DNA of 64,000 nt. It comes from Methanolobus sp. GTDB lineage: Archaea; Halobacteriota; Methanosarcinia; Methanosarcinales; Methanosarcinaceae. The notes beneath the pieces were generated by a model, which had not been told where the DNA came from, did no database searches, and was given only the letters and a program-made list of their open reading frames with translations. Location of the stretch: assembly GCF_016278365.1 (NCBI RefSeq), contig NZ_JADQBZ010000002.1, positions 1 through 64,000 of the forward strand, in the 5' to 3' direction. Positions 37,342-46,595 of the stretch are shown here, piece after piece; within the stretch, counting starts at the first letter, position 1, and each line of letters opens with the position of its first letter. Made by a program: the position numbers and the translations under genes.

Positions 37342-39704
37342 CAGAACGCTGCCTCCATGGGCGCTGTTTTTCCATCAGAACCAACAATGTGCAAAGCATG
37401 CTTATCCTTCCCCTGTTTCCTGTTCTCACGGTGCTTGTCAAGCAGCACTATAACTGCCGGGAATACAATGAAAGAAGCAAGCAGTGCCAGGATGACATTT
37501 AAGACAGTTATAAAACCGAAATTACTTGTCATGCTGAAGGGTGAAGCTATCAGGGCCGAGAATCCAAAAACCGTTGTAAGACCGGAAGTAACAATAGCTT
37601 TTCCTATCTTAACACTTGACTCCTTCATTGCTTCTTCCGGAGAGGCTCCTTTTTCCCTTTCCTCAAAGTATCTCTCCATCATGAGCACCGCATACTCCGA
37701 ACCGACACCGAGGATGAGGGCCCCCAGTGTGGCGGTCATAGGAGTGTATTCTATTCCCAGATAGTACATCAGTCCGCCAGACCAGCCAATGACCATGAAC
37801 ATAGTGATTACCGGGGTCAAGGCCTTCAGGTAGTCACGGTATATCACAAGAAGCCCTGCAAAGACCAGCACAAGCCCAAGCAGTGTCATCATCATACGCC
37901 CGGAAGTAAGTGCGGAGATGACCGTAAAGAACACCACAGAACTACCTGTTATTGTGACACTGGTGCCTGGTGGAGGTGGCATCCATCCGATGTCCTCTTC
38001 GACTATATGCGTAAGGTCTTTGATGCCTTCCAGTCCGAGTTCTCCCATCGCATTACCAATGCCCAGGTTCAGGACCAGCATATTATTTCCATGCAGATAT
38101 CTCTCCCTCTGGACTTCCGGTATCTGCATGTACAATTCTTTGATATCCTGGGAATTATCGGGTATTGTCCCTTCATTCATGGACTTGACAGTATCGGCGA
38201 TACTGGATGAACTGTATATATGGCCCCGGTTATCAACCTCATGGGATGAAAAATGGTCTATCCACTCCAGCAGTCGGGGGTCAGCATTATTGTCCGTTTT
38301 TATAATTAGATTGAGTTCCTCATCTCCTCCCAGAATCTCACCCAGGTGGACCAGATCAATAAGTGCAGGCATATCCTGAGGAACGAATGTCTGAACATCA
38401 GTCTGTATCGGAACCTGTGCGTCAAAATACAGACCGCCAAGACAAAGGAAACCTGCAATCCCAATCACAATTAAAGGATGGCGCATAGAGATAACGGCCG
38501 CCTTTTCCAGCAGCTTTTCTATCAGATCAGGCTTATGCACCTCATTTCCGCGTTTCTTCTTTGCATCCGGGAGTGACTTTTTCCTGAAAGAGAGTTTTGT
38601 GAAAAGAGGATGTTGTGAAACTTCATGAAAGCCATAAAGAATTGTCACGCCCACGAACAGGGAAGCAATAAAGCACATAATGATTCCTATAAGCAGCAGT
38701 TTCCCAAAGTCCTGCACCATAGGAACGGAAGAAGTGAAAAGCGATACAAACCCAAGTGCAGTGATTATAAGTGCAATCAAAACTGCAGGTCCCGTGTGCT
38801 TAACTGTCTCGATCACAGCATTAGCAGCAGAGTGGTTACGTTCGAATTCCTCTTCGATACGGTTATGGAACTGTATCGCATAGTCAATCCCAAGACCTAT
38901 GAGTACAGGAAAGGCTGCCATTGAGACCATCGTCATAGGAATATCCAGATAACCCATTGCCCCAAAAGTGAAAATAATACCCAGCAAGACCACCGGAAGA
39001 GGGAGAAGTCTCCAGCGCACATGCTTGAAGACGACATACAGTACCAGTACCATCAGAAGTACTGAAATTACAAGCAGTGTACCCATACTGGAATTCATCT
39101 CGTTGTTCATCGCATTGTTGAAAGCCACATCCCCTGTAACAATTACCTTATAGCCCGGAGGGAATTCGGCGAACCTGATAGCAGCTTTTGTTTCACGAAG
39201 AATCTCTTCCTGCGTGCTGTCTGAAGTGGTCCCGCTGAACACAACAGAGATAACCGCGTGAGTCCTGTCAGGCATTATATATGAAGGCATATCGGAAGCA
39301 ATGAGCGAATCGAGAGTCTCGGCATCGTCAGGGATTATCCTGGTGCCTGTATTGCGGTAATTGGCTTCCTTGATTACCTGAGATGGGGACGTTACCTCCA
39401 GTACACCCGGGATATTCCGGGCAACCTGGTGTATACGGTCCATTGCCTGGAGAGCAGCAGGATTTGTGACGTCATCACCTTCTAAAAGGATGACTATCGA
39501 CCCTGTGCTAAAGAGATTGAGATAGAGGTGGTCAAAGTCCTGATACAGTGTGGAGGTCTTTTCGACAAAGGTATCTGTACCTGACCTCATCTCTATGAAC
39601 TGGGCACCCTGGAATGAAATAATGATGCATAAGAGGGCAATGAGAATAATAGGGATGGTGTTATCTTCAATAAACTGGCCAAGCCTCTCAAAGAAGTTCT
39701 TTAT
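37341..39704 (-). CDS. RND/MMPL-family exporter (HAE3 type), apparent AUA start
   Basis: About 787 residues. Two repeats each have one helix, a large external loop and five to six helices (first block from about residue 205, second near 580). Sterol-sensing/MMPL-like stretches include LPVLIGLGIDYAIQFHNRIE and LGALILGVGSEYAVLMMERY. The first ATG (39590) would delete the first membrane helix. The frame stays open for 38 codons upstream and encodes a normal N-terminus (KNFFERLGQFIEDNTIPIII, then a helix). No ATG, GTG or TTG occurs there. An ATA at 39702-39704 lies 8 bases after GGAGG and is the likely start. Such exporters move hydrophobic compounds or lipids. It leads the operon with the two CARDB-type proteins. 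Confidence 0.85.
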   Translation of the reverse strand: MKNFFERLGQFIEDNTIPIILIALLCIIISFQGAQFIEMRSGTDTFVEKTSTLYQDFDHLYLNLFSTGSIVILLEGDDVTNPAALQAMDRIHQVARNIPGVLEVTSPSQVIKEANYRNTGTRIIPDDAETLDSLIASDMPSYIMPDRTHAVISVVFSGTTSDSTQEEILRETKAAIRFAEFPPGYKVIVTGDVAFNNAMNNEMNSSMGTLLVISVLLMVLVLYVVFKHVRWRLLPLPVVLLGIIFTFGAMGYLDIPMTMVSMAAFPVLIGLGIDYAIQFHNRIEEEFERNHSAANAVIETVKHTGPAVLIALIITALGFVSLFTSSVPMVQDFGKLLLIGIIMCFIASLFVGVTILYGFHEVSQHPLFTKLSFRKKSLPDAKKKRGNEVHKPDLIEKLLEKAAVISMRHPLIVIGIAGFLCLGGLYFDAQVPIQTDVQTFVPQDMPALIDLVHLGEILGGDEELNLIIKTDNNADPRLLEWIDHFSSHEVDNRGHIYSSSSIADTVKSMNEGTIPDNSQDIKELYMQIPEVQRERYLHGNNMLVLNLGIGNAMGELGLEGIKDLTHIVEEDIGWMPPPPGTSVTITGSSVVFFTVISALTSGRMMMTLLGLVLVFAGLLVIYRDYLKALTPVITMFMVIGWSGGLMYYLGIEYTPMTATLGALILGVGSEYAVLMMERYFEEREKGASPEEAMKESSVKIGKAIVTSGLTTVFGFSALIASPFSMTSNFGFITVLNVILALLASFIVFPAVIVLLDKHRENRKQGKDKHALHIVGSDGKTAPMEAAF

Positions 39705-39744
39705 ATATAATGCCTCCGCGATTTTTCGTCAGGTTTGAACATAT

Positions 39745-39767
39745 ATCTTATCGGGCATAGATAAGAT
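39745..39767. promoter_or_regulatory. Inverted repeat at the RND operon start site
   Basis: ATCTTATC and GATAAGAT form an 8-bp perfect inverted repeat with a 7-base spacer. It lies just downstream of the TATA element at 39774-39782, about where minus-strand transcription should start. This is a typical place for a repressor operator. Confidence 0.5.
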
Positions 39768-39773
39768 TAATTC

Positions 39774-39782
39774 TATAAATAG
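39774..39782 (-). promoter_or_regulatory. TATA box of the RND operon
   Basis: The minus strand reads ACTATTTATAGAA here, a good archaeal TATA element. It is about 70 bases ahead of the proposed AUA start and is flanked by palindromes on both sides. Confidence 0.5.
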
Positions 39783-39802
39783 TTTATCAAAACGAGAGAA
39801 TT

Positions 39803-39824
39803 TGTTGTTATTATAATAACAACA
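39803..39824. promoter_or_regulatory. 22-bp perfect palindrome in the RND/cca intergenic region
   Basis: TGTTGTTATTA followed immediately by its exact complement TAATAACAACA. The palindrome lies about 20 bases upstream of the RND TATA box in the divergent spacer shared with the CCA-adding enzyme gene. A perfect palindrome of this length is a strong candidate binding site for a dimeric regulator. Confidence 0.55.
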
Positions 39825-39943
39825 CATCAATGTTAATAAAAACCGAAATGTAAGGATAGAAAATTGAAACTTACCGGATTTCAGCTAAATTTGACTACTG
39901 GATATGCAAAACTTGATATCAGAAAAAAAGAACTAACTCTCAA

Positions 39944-41299
39944 ATGGATACGATAATGGATGTGGAAATTGAAGTTCTCAGCAGAGTCAAACCTTCCCCG
40001 GGGGAGAGAAAGAGGCTCCTTCTGGTAGTAGAAGAACTTCTTCAGAAAGTGGATTCCACTGCGACTACACTCGGAATTCAAGACATCCGGGCAAAACTTG
40101 TGGGTTCCGCCGCCAGAGGAACATGGACTTCCGGGACCCATGATCTGGATATCTTTATTCCTTTCCCGGTACATACTACAAGGGAAGAGCTGGAAAAGCA
40201 CGGCCTGATGATAGCAAGGGAAATAGCAAAGGATGCGGACAGATTCGAAGAGCGCTATGCTGAACACCCTTATCTTAATATGAAGTACAAAGGATTCGAT
40301 GTTGATGTAGTTCCCTGTTTTGCGGTGGACTGCGCCTCGAACATAAAATCTGCTGTTGACAGAACACCCTTTCACAATAAGTTCATCAAAAAGCACATCA
40401 GAGGAATCGAAGATGAAGTTCTCAAGCTTAAGCAGTTCATGAAAGGTACCGGCGTCTACGGTTCAGAACTGCGAACCCAGGGCTTTTCCGGATACCTCAC
40501 GGAACTGCTGATCATCCGTTATGGTTCTTTCAGAGAGGTCATATCCAATGCATGCAACTGGAAACCGGGAATTATTATCGACCTCCGGGAACATGGTTCT
40601 GTGGAACATAAGGAACCACTTGTAGTAGTTGATCCAACCGACCCCAAAAGAAATGTGGCTGCAGCCCTTTCTGTAGAAAAGTTTGCCATTTTCATTGACA
40701 TGTGCTGTTCCTATTTGGAGGAGTCTACCCCCGAGTTCTTCTTCCCTGTGCCCGAGAAACCCCTTACTGATCAGGAAATGCTGGAAATGATATCCGAAAG
40801 GAAAAGCTCCTTTATTGCAATTATTTTCAGGAAGCCGGATGTTGTTGATGATGTTCTTTATCCACAGCTGGACAAAATGGAAGCCAGTGTACGAGCGCTA
40901 CTTGAACAGCATGATTTTATTATATTGAACAGCGGCAGATGGGCAGGAAAGGAAGCTATAGTTATACTAGAATTGAGCTCTGCAAGGTTACCCTATGTCA
41001 AGAAGCATCGGGGTCCGCCAGTATGGGAACGGAAGCATGCACAGAGCTTCATATCAAAGTATAAGGGTTCAGAGGAAGCTTTCGCTTTTTACATAGAGGA
41101 CGGAAACTATGTTGCGGACATTAGAAGGAAGTACTCGGCAGCAAAAGTCCTCCTTGACGAGAGACTGGCAACCTGCTCCATGGGAAAGCAACTTACACAG
41201 GCCGTGAAAGAAGGATATATGGTGCTGGAGAACGAAGATATCTGCAACATAAAAGAGGAGGATTTCAGGAGATTCCTGAGGAAATGGAAAACTGACTGA
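39944..41299 (+). CDS. cca: CCA-adding enzyme (archaeal class I tRNA nucleotidyltransferase)
   Basis: 451 residues. It adds or repairs the 3' CCA of tRNAs, needed here because tRNA-Ser at 8353 does not encode CCA. The polymerase signature GSAARGTWTSGTHDLDIFIP (about 53-72) holds the catalytic DxD. The archaeal central and tail domains follow, with RGPPVWERKHAQSFISKYKG near residue 356-375. The Met at residue 4 is an equally possible start; neither has a clear ribosome binding site. It is divergent from the RND operon. Confidence 0.94.
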   Translation: MDTIMDVEIEVLSRVKPSPGERKRLLLVVEELLQKVDSTATTLGIQDIRAKLVGSAARGTWTSGTHDLDIFIPFPVHTTREELEKHGLMIAREIAKDADRFEERYAEHPYLNMKYKGFDVDVVPCFAVDCASNIKSAVDRTPFHNKFIKKHIRGIEDEVLKLKQFMKGTGVYGSELRTQGFSGYLTELLIIRYGSFREVISNACNWKPGIIIDLREHGSVEHKEPLVVVDPTDPKRNVAAALSVEKFAIFIDMCCSYLEESTPEFFFPVPEKPLTDQEMLEMISERKSSFIAIIFRKPDVVDDVLYPQLDKMEASVRALLEQHDFIILNSGRWAGKEAIVILELSSARLPYVKKHRGPPVWERKHAQSFISKYKGSEEAFAFYIEDGNYVADIRRKYSAAKVLLDERLATCSMGKQLTQAVKEGYMVLENEDICNIKEEDFRRFLRKWKTD

Positions 41300-41342
41300 A
41301 GCATACTGATCCCACATGCATTTTTAGTTTCATTTACATAAA

Positions 41343-42182
41343 TCAGATGAGGCCTTCAAGCCTCTTCTGGTAAAAGAAATACTGCTGTGCATAACCACAG
41401 TATTCTCCGAAATACATGCGTCCCCAATCCCCGATTTTGCTCTTTGTGGCAGTGCCGTTGAAGAATTCATGGTCGCCGTAGTAATGCCTGACGACCTTCT
41501 CGACGTGGGTGTCCACTGGAAAAGCTTCCATTTTATCAAATGCAAAGAGCAGGATGCAGTCGGCGACTTTCTCACCTATACCTTCCAGAAACATCAGGCG
41601 CTGTTTTGCTTCTTTATAGCCAATTGTGAAAAGATCATCCAGCACCAGATTCCCATCAACCACATGCTTTGCAGCTTTAACTATGCGATTTGACCTGAAT
41701 CCCAGTTTGCAGTCCCTCAGTTCACCGTCACATAGATCTGCAAGGGCTTCTGGTTCAGGAAAACTGAAAAGTCCTTCCTCTAATTCCTCCCCGTAGGTGC
41801 TGCTCAGCATAGATATTCCTCTTTTGATGTTGGGGATGCTCCAGGCAGTGGCAAGCATATAGGATATCAGGCATTCCCACGGGTCCTGCCTTATAAGCCG
41901 AAGTCCCCTGTATTTCCTTATAGCCTCATCCATGAAACTATCCTTATTGACCTGGCGCAGGATGTCATCAAGGTCATCATCGAAACGAAAGTAATTTCCC
42001 ATGTATGCTTCTGAGAGGGACGAATCCACAAGCACTTCGTTACTCCCAGGGTCTTGTTGCAAGCGGACGATGTTGCCATTAACAACACCCACCCACCATG
42101 AACCTAATTTGTTCCACCTGAAGGCCTGTCCACAGTCAAGAGTGTAGTCCAGGTTGAAGTCCTCGCAGAAAAGCTTGTACAT
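41343..42182 (-). CDS. ogg: 8-oxoguanine DNA glycosylase/AP lyase (Ogg1 type)
   Basis: 279 residues from the ATG at 42182, two bases after the preceding gene's stop; a TTG at 42200 is the alternative. The helix-hairpin-helix-GPD fold is visible as LMFLEGIGEKVADCILLFAF, with catalytic K205 and the active-site D224 in FPVDTHVEK. The N-terminal domain begins NLDYTLDCGQAFRW, typical of Ogg1. It removes oxidised guanine from DNA. It is third in a run of overlapping genes with the two ADP-dependent kinases, a grouping whose meaning is unclear. Confidence 0.93.
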   Translation of the reverse strand: MYKLFCEDFNLDYTLDCGQAFRWNKLGSWWVGVVNGNIVRLQQDPGSNEVLVDSSLSEAYMGNYFRFDDDLDDILRQVNKDSFMDEAIRKYRGLRLIRQDPWECLISYMLATAWSIPNIKRGISMLSSTYGEELEEGLFSFPEPEALADLCDGELRDCKLGFRSNRIVKAAKHVVDGNLVLDDLFTIGYKEAKQRLMFLEGIGEKVADCILLFAFDKMEAFPVDTHVEKVVRHYYGDHEFFNGTATKSKIGDWGRMYFGEYCGYAQQYFFYQKRLEGLI

Positions 42183-42183
42183 A

Positions 42184-43536
42184 TCATGACCCAAGTTCAA
42201 GTTCCCTTAAGAATATAGCGGAAGAGACAGTGTCGCCAAGCCCTACAGTCGATACGGGATGAATGCATAACCGGGTCGGAACTGCGCACACCGAATAACC
42301 CCGATATTCACCAATTATACCATTTTCCCTGTACTGAATCGGGATATTGTCTTCCAGCTTTGCAATCTGCATCCTGCCGGGATCACTTTCATCTATCCCG
42401 GAGGCAACTGCCAGTAAAGTGTTCCTGTCTGCCAGTTTCCCGGTACACGCAAACGCTGCTGCGCATTTGACGCCAAAGTGCAGGGCTTCGAATGTTTTAA
42501 CAGATTCGGAGACTGATGTGGGGGAGACTGAAATCACGAACTCCCGGGTGTGAATAAGTATCCTCCTGATTCCGAAGGATTCACATAAGGCTGCAGATGC
42601 CCGTACTATGGACAGGGCATCCATCTCAAGTATCCCGGCACTATCTATATTATATATACCCGCAAGCATGGCAAGTTCATCCTCATTAATACCAATACTG
42701 TCAACTAGGGGTGCCAGGCCTGAAAAAGCATCTGAGGCTATGCCTGCCGAGTAGAAATGGCCCAGTTCGGCATGTATATGCAGCTTACTGTTCCGGTCTT
42801 TCCATGCCTTTAGCTGCTCCAGAGACCTGCGAAGCTTTTCCTTATAGCCGCTACCATCGGGGTAGGTCTCCCGCAGCATGTGGTATCCTGCTATCAGAGC
42901 TCCATCTATATCCCCGATGTTGCTGAGAGCATATTTACTGAATTCTTCATCTATATACAGCTCAAAGTTAAGGGGATCATAAGTTGCAATGAACCGGTTC
43001 TCTCTTGGCACTGACATCTGTTTTCCAAGAAGCAGGAAGCTATCGCCCTTCTTGAAGTCAAATACGAAATGTATCATTTCCTGAGAATCTTCTGATGGCT
43101 CTCTTTGATGGACGTCGGAAATCCTTTTGAGGCCGCCTTCACTCGGGACGTATATCGCCCTGCCAGAGAAAAAGGACATCTGCAGCGGGGAAGGATTGGG
43201 AATGTTCGGTATCACCCTGGAAGCACCCAGTTCTGAAAGGACATTTGCCATTATGCCCATGTTGCCGCCGATGCGCATGAAAGAGTCTTCAAGAAAACTT
43301 GACTTAAGCCATTGGAAAACTTCCTCATCCCGGACCATCCATTCAGCCCCTGTCCCATTCTGCATGCAGAGGAACAGTCCCGCAAAAAGGTCAGGTATCA
43401 ATGATATCGAGCCAGGAGGATTCTGCAGCCTGACGGATATCTCTTGCCCATAATCTTGAGCAAATGAACTCATCTGCAGGCCGTTCACCTTGTATATTGC
43501 ATCGATGTTAGCATTATAAGCGCATAGTATTTTCAT
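42184..43536 (-). CDS. ADP-dependent phosphofructokinase/glucokinase family protein, divergent paralogue
   Basis: 450 residues from the ATG at 43536, which overlaps the stop of the preceding kinase gene (ATGA). The fold matches the neighbour: N-terminal MKILCAYNANIDAIYKVNGL, and a C-terminal TVGLGDTVSSAIFLRELELG in which the GxGD aspartate (catalytic base of ADP-dependent sugar kinases) is present. Middle regions differ strongly from the neighbour, so it may use another sugar phosphate or have drifted in role. Confident to family, not to substrate. Confidence 0.8.
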   Translation of the reverse strand: MKILCAYNANIDAIYKVNGLQMSSFAQDYGQEISVRLQNPPGSISLIPDLFAGLFLCMQNGTGAEWMVRDEEVFQWLKSSFLEDSFMRIGGNMGIMANVLSELGASRVIPNIPNPSPLQMSFFSGRAIYVPSEGGLKRISDVHQREPSEDSQEMIHFVFDFKKGDSFLLLGKQMSVPRENRFIATYDPLNFELYIDEEFSKYALSNIGDIDGALIAGYHMLRETYPDGSGYKEKLRRSLEQLKAWKDRNSKLHIHAELGHFYSAGIASDAFSGLAPLVDSIGINEDELAMLAGIYNIDSAGILEMDALSIVRASAALCESFGIRRILIHTREFVISVSPTSVSESVKTFEALHFGVKCAAAFACTGKLADRNTLLAVASGIDESDPGRMQIAKLEDNIPIQYRENGIIGEYRGYSVCAVPTRLCIHPVSTVGLGDTVSSAIFLRELELGS

Positions 43537-45023
43537 GTATGCCCCGGACATTTTTCCCCTTTGTCTTTGATCTTGGTCAGCAGGGCTATAAAGGCACCTG
43601 CAGAGATGGCATCCCCTATGCCCACGGTGCCCGCGGGCTTGTCTACGACCTTTGTCGGCACGATCACAAGGCTATGTCCCATGGCATTGATGCACCCACT
43701 CTCGAACTCATCCATCGAACACACCCCTTTGTGCACAAGATATGCAGCCAGACTTCCAAGGTCTTCGTGACCTTTTTCATAGATAGGCACCTTGAGACCT
43801 TCCTTTGTGTCATCAATACTATTGATATATCCAATAGAAGCCTGGGTAGCCGCCAGTACTGACGCAAACAGCAGCGCATCGCGGTGGCCCTCCACATCCA
43901 CAGGATGGTCCTGAGAGACAAGACTGATATAGTGCCCCAGGGAATGGATGTTGACCACCTGCAGTTGCAGGTCATTGAGCAGCCTGACAGCCCCTTCATA
44001 AAGAGCTATTACGCTTTTCTCGTCCTTGCTCATGACCGCAAATGCCAGCTCCTCATATCCGAGGACGTTAAGTGCGTTTGCGACCTCCACGGTATCAAGT
44101 CCAAGGGATGTGGTATGTTTTTTGACTATCTCTGTCAGAATTGCCTTGCGGATAACACGGTTCTGTATGGATGTGAACTCGACGTGTATCTGCATCCTGG
44201 GATTGCATTCTTTTAGCCTGCTGATTACATTGACCGACTTCTTCACGTAATCGTGGTACGTTGTACCGTCCTCATACTCTTCCTTGATCATCTGATAACC
44301 AGCAAGCAGTGCCCCGTCTATATTCTGCCTTATCTGTGGGAGCCGGTCGTACAGCTCGCTGCTCATATCGATATGCAGCCAGTCCGGTCTGGACGATATG
44401 ATGAGACGGTTATCCCTGGGAACTGCGAAACATTCCCCGGCACAGCAGACCTTGGTATCTTTTGAGAACTCGAGTATCCAGTTGACCTTGGGTTTGAGAT
44501 GAGGGTTATAGACTTCCCTGGGAGGCTTGAGCACAAGCTCTCCGTTCTCCACTGCCGGATGAAGGAGGTTGGGAGAATCCACGAAATACTCCGCCTGCTC
44601 CTTTGACAGCCAGGGCACATAGGTGGTGACATTATGAATTCCCAGGTTTGCCAGCAGGTTGGACATGATACCTGCCTGTCCGCCCATACGTGCCCGGTCG
44701 AATCCGAGATTGTCCATTAACCATTCATGGAGGTCTGTGTTGTAAGTAGGCACCTCTGCCGCTTTCCCGTCCCGCATGGATATGACCAGGCGAGCCATGA
44801 GATCCACGGGGTCCTTTATCTCCCGGGGATACTGCACGACCTGTCCCTGGATGACACTGCATCCCAGAAGGTCCACCAGCTTCCTTACTTCTTCTTCTTT
44901 GACGTGCTTGATGGCATCTATATTACTGTTATAAGCGACAAAGACCCCTCTTATGTCCTTTAAAGAGTCCTTGATGTTCACATATGCCTCTGCGTATTGT
45001 ATCTCCCAGTCATTTATGTCCAT
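43533..45023 (-). CDS. pfkC: ADP-dependent phosphofructokinase (PfkC family)
   Basis: 496 residues. It phosphorylates fructose 6-phosphate (and often glucose) with ADP as donor, the archaeal modified Embden-Meyerhof route, probably for glycogen turnover in a methanogen. Recognised by GVFVAYNSNIDAIKHVKEEE (about 27-46) and a C-terminal PAGTVGIGDAISAGAFIALL holding the GxGD catalytic aspartate. A GGTGA site precedes the ATG. The first ~45 codons are duplicated as a fragment at 46609-46739. Confidence 0.9.
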   Translation of the reverse strand: MDINDWEIQYAEAYVNIKDSLKDIRGVFVAYNSNIDAIKHVKEEEVRKLVDLLGCSVIQGQVVQYPREIKDPVDLMARLVISMRDGKAAEVPTYNTDLHEWLMDNLGFDRARMGGQAGIMSNLLANLGIHNVTTYVPWLSKEQAEYFVDSPNLLHPAVENGELVLKPPREVYNPHLKPKVNWILEFSKDTKVCCAGECFAVPRDNRLIISSRPDWLHIDMSSELYDRLPQIRQNIDGALLAGYQMIKEEYEDGTTYHDYVKKSVNVISRLKECNPRMQIHVEFTSIQNRVIRKAILTEIVKKHTTSLGLDTVEVANALNVLGYEELAFAVMSKDEKSVIALYEGAVRLLNDLQLQVVNIHSLGHYISLVSQDHPVDVEGHRDALLFASVLAATQASIGYINSIDDTKEGLKVPIYEKGHEDLGSLAAYLVHKGVCSMDEFESGCINAMGHSLVIVPTKVVDKPAGTVGIGDAISAGAFIALLTKIKDKGEKCPGHT

Positions 45024-45113
45024 TGTTTCACCCGGTGAGTATAGGATATGGCAGGAATTTATATATAAAGATTAGATGTGGAGAGGGTATGGAATGCGAA
45101 ATGCAGTAAATGC

Positions 45114-46298
45114 TTATGCTTGGTAAGAATCCAAAATCTCTTCAAAATCATAAACAAAAACCATTCCGGATTTATAATCAGGTTGTGTAGCATACTGGGA
45201 ACCTCTCTTTGCGTTCAATGCTATCACAAGATGGTTGCCATCGTCTGAGAATGTGCCTGCTGAGAAAGAGCGGGTAAAATTGAGTCTTTGGCTTTTGCTA
45301 CTGACAATCATTCTTTTTGAATCCGTATCCCAGACTATCAGCCTGGTAAAATCCATACTCATTATATATTTTCCATCCCTTGACAATGAAGTGCTGTCAG
45401 GTGAAAGTTCCAATCCCCCCAAACGGTACATTTCCTCGAAAGAGTTGCCATCCCAGACAATTACCTCACTGCGATAGATACTACCTGCTGCAAGGATATT
45501 TCCATCATCAGAGAACTGAAGATCAGCAACCGCCCTTTCCTCTATTGTCCTGATAACTTCCCCGCTTCCCAAATCAAAGAAGACGATTCTGTCAGGATTT
45601 ATATTGATGTCAAAACTTGCAACAAGATATTTCCCCTCAGGCGTGAATGCGATCGACGTTGCCTTGTAATTATCACTTGTAATTGAATTTACCACTTCAC
45701 CAGTTCCCATATCCCAGAATGTTATTGTACAACTCTCGGGGTTTGCGGTCATTTCCGTACAGGCGGTATAGGTACTCTCATCTGGAGAAATGGCAGTATC
45801 TTCTATGAGAGTATTGTTTATCTGGTGGGTTCTGAAAACCCTGCTGGCAACACCTATGCTGTGTGTCATGTTGTAGAGTGTTAGATGTGACGCTGTTATT
45901 CCAACATAATGCGGATGATTGCTGTTGGAACCTACCAAATAATAGTTTCCTAGTGTAGAAAACTCAACGTCTACAAGGTTGTAGTATGGCTCCTCTTTTT
46001 CTATTGTAGCACCGCTCCCATCATTCACTACATGATAACCATATAATAAGTCAAGATCCAGCGTATCCCAAAAGTTGACCGTACCCAGTGTACTGCTTAC
46101 AATAAATTTCCCATCAGGGGAAATATCGATATTTTCCACGTCACTTCCTTCTACATAGGATGTTTTCAAAGGTTCAAACTCGTCAAGTGATTTTGCAGGA
46201 GATACGAAATCCCAGACATCTGTCATGACTCCCGGCAATATGGACATTATAAGTAACAAGAAAATAATCGGCGCAATCTTCTTTTTGTATTCTGTCAT
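45114..46298 (-). CDS. Secreted WD40-like beta-propeller protein, intact copy
   Basis: 394 residues from the Met at 46298 (a longer start at 46325 is possible). Signal peptide about 5-28 (KKIAPIIFLLLIMSILPGVM). Repeats of about 45 residues follow, of the type ISPDGKFIVSSTLGTVNFWD and FTPEGKYLVASFDININPDR, building a WD40/YVTN-like propeller. It is predicted extracellular or membrane-tethered. Function unknown, perhaps surface protein binding. It is duplicated in the neighbouring copy at 46830-48014, whose frame is interrupted. Confidence 0.78.
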   Translation of the reverse strand: MTEYKKKIAPIIFLLLIMSILPGVMTDVWDFVSPAKSLDEFEPLKTSYVEGSDVENIDISPDGKFIVSSTLGTVNFWDTLDLDLLYGYHVVNDGSGATIEKEEPYYNLVDVEFSTLGNYYLVGSNSNHPHYVGITASHLTLYNMTHSIGVASRVFRTHQINNTLIEDTAISPDESTYTACTEMTANPESCTITFWDMGTGEVVNSITSDNYKATSIAFTPEGKYLVASFDININPDRIVFFDLGSGEVIRTIEERAVADLQFSDDGNILAAGSIYRSEVIVWDGNSFEEMYRLGGLELSPDSTSLSRDGKYIMSMDFTRLIVWDTDSKRMIVSSKSQRLNFTRSFSAGTFSDDGNHLVIALNAKRGSQYATQPDYKSGMVFVYDFEEILDSYQA

Positions 46299-46549
46299 GA
46301 TGATGTACTCATAAGTTAGTAACAAGTTTCAAATAAATCAATTAAATTTGAAAAAATATTATAGGATTATAGTAAATCAATGAATCATATTTATTTTTAT
46401 TGTATTGATTGAAATCAGATTTAAAAAACAGATATTTCCCTTATTTCAACAACAAGATTATCAGATAGACATAGCTGAATTTTTTCAGCTAGAGATTCTA
46501 TATATGTTTGGAATCTACCCCAATAATCAGTCCAACAAAACAACCTCCC

Positions 46550-46595
46550 TCACAGAAGACCGGTCGTTTCATACATGCCAAGCATAAAATGGCAT
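46550..46595 (-). pseudogene. 3' fragment of argC (type 2) left by the duplication
   Basis: The minus strand translates as MLGMYETTGLL followed by TGA, matching the C-terminus of the argC product at 48274 (MLDMDETTGLL). It marks the right edge of duplication copy A. It is followed on the minus strand by AT-rich DNA homologous to that downstream of the real argC. Confidence 0.75.

Noticed and set aside
39588-39590. ATG at 39590 as the start of the RND exporter
   Set aside because: It would delete a well-formed first membrane helix. The upstream frame encodes typical family sequence and has a GGAGG site.
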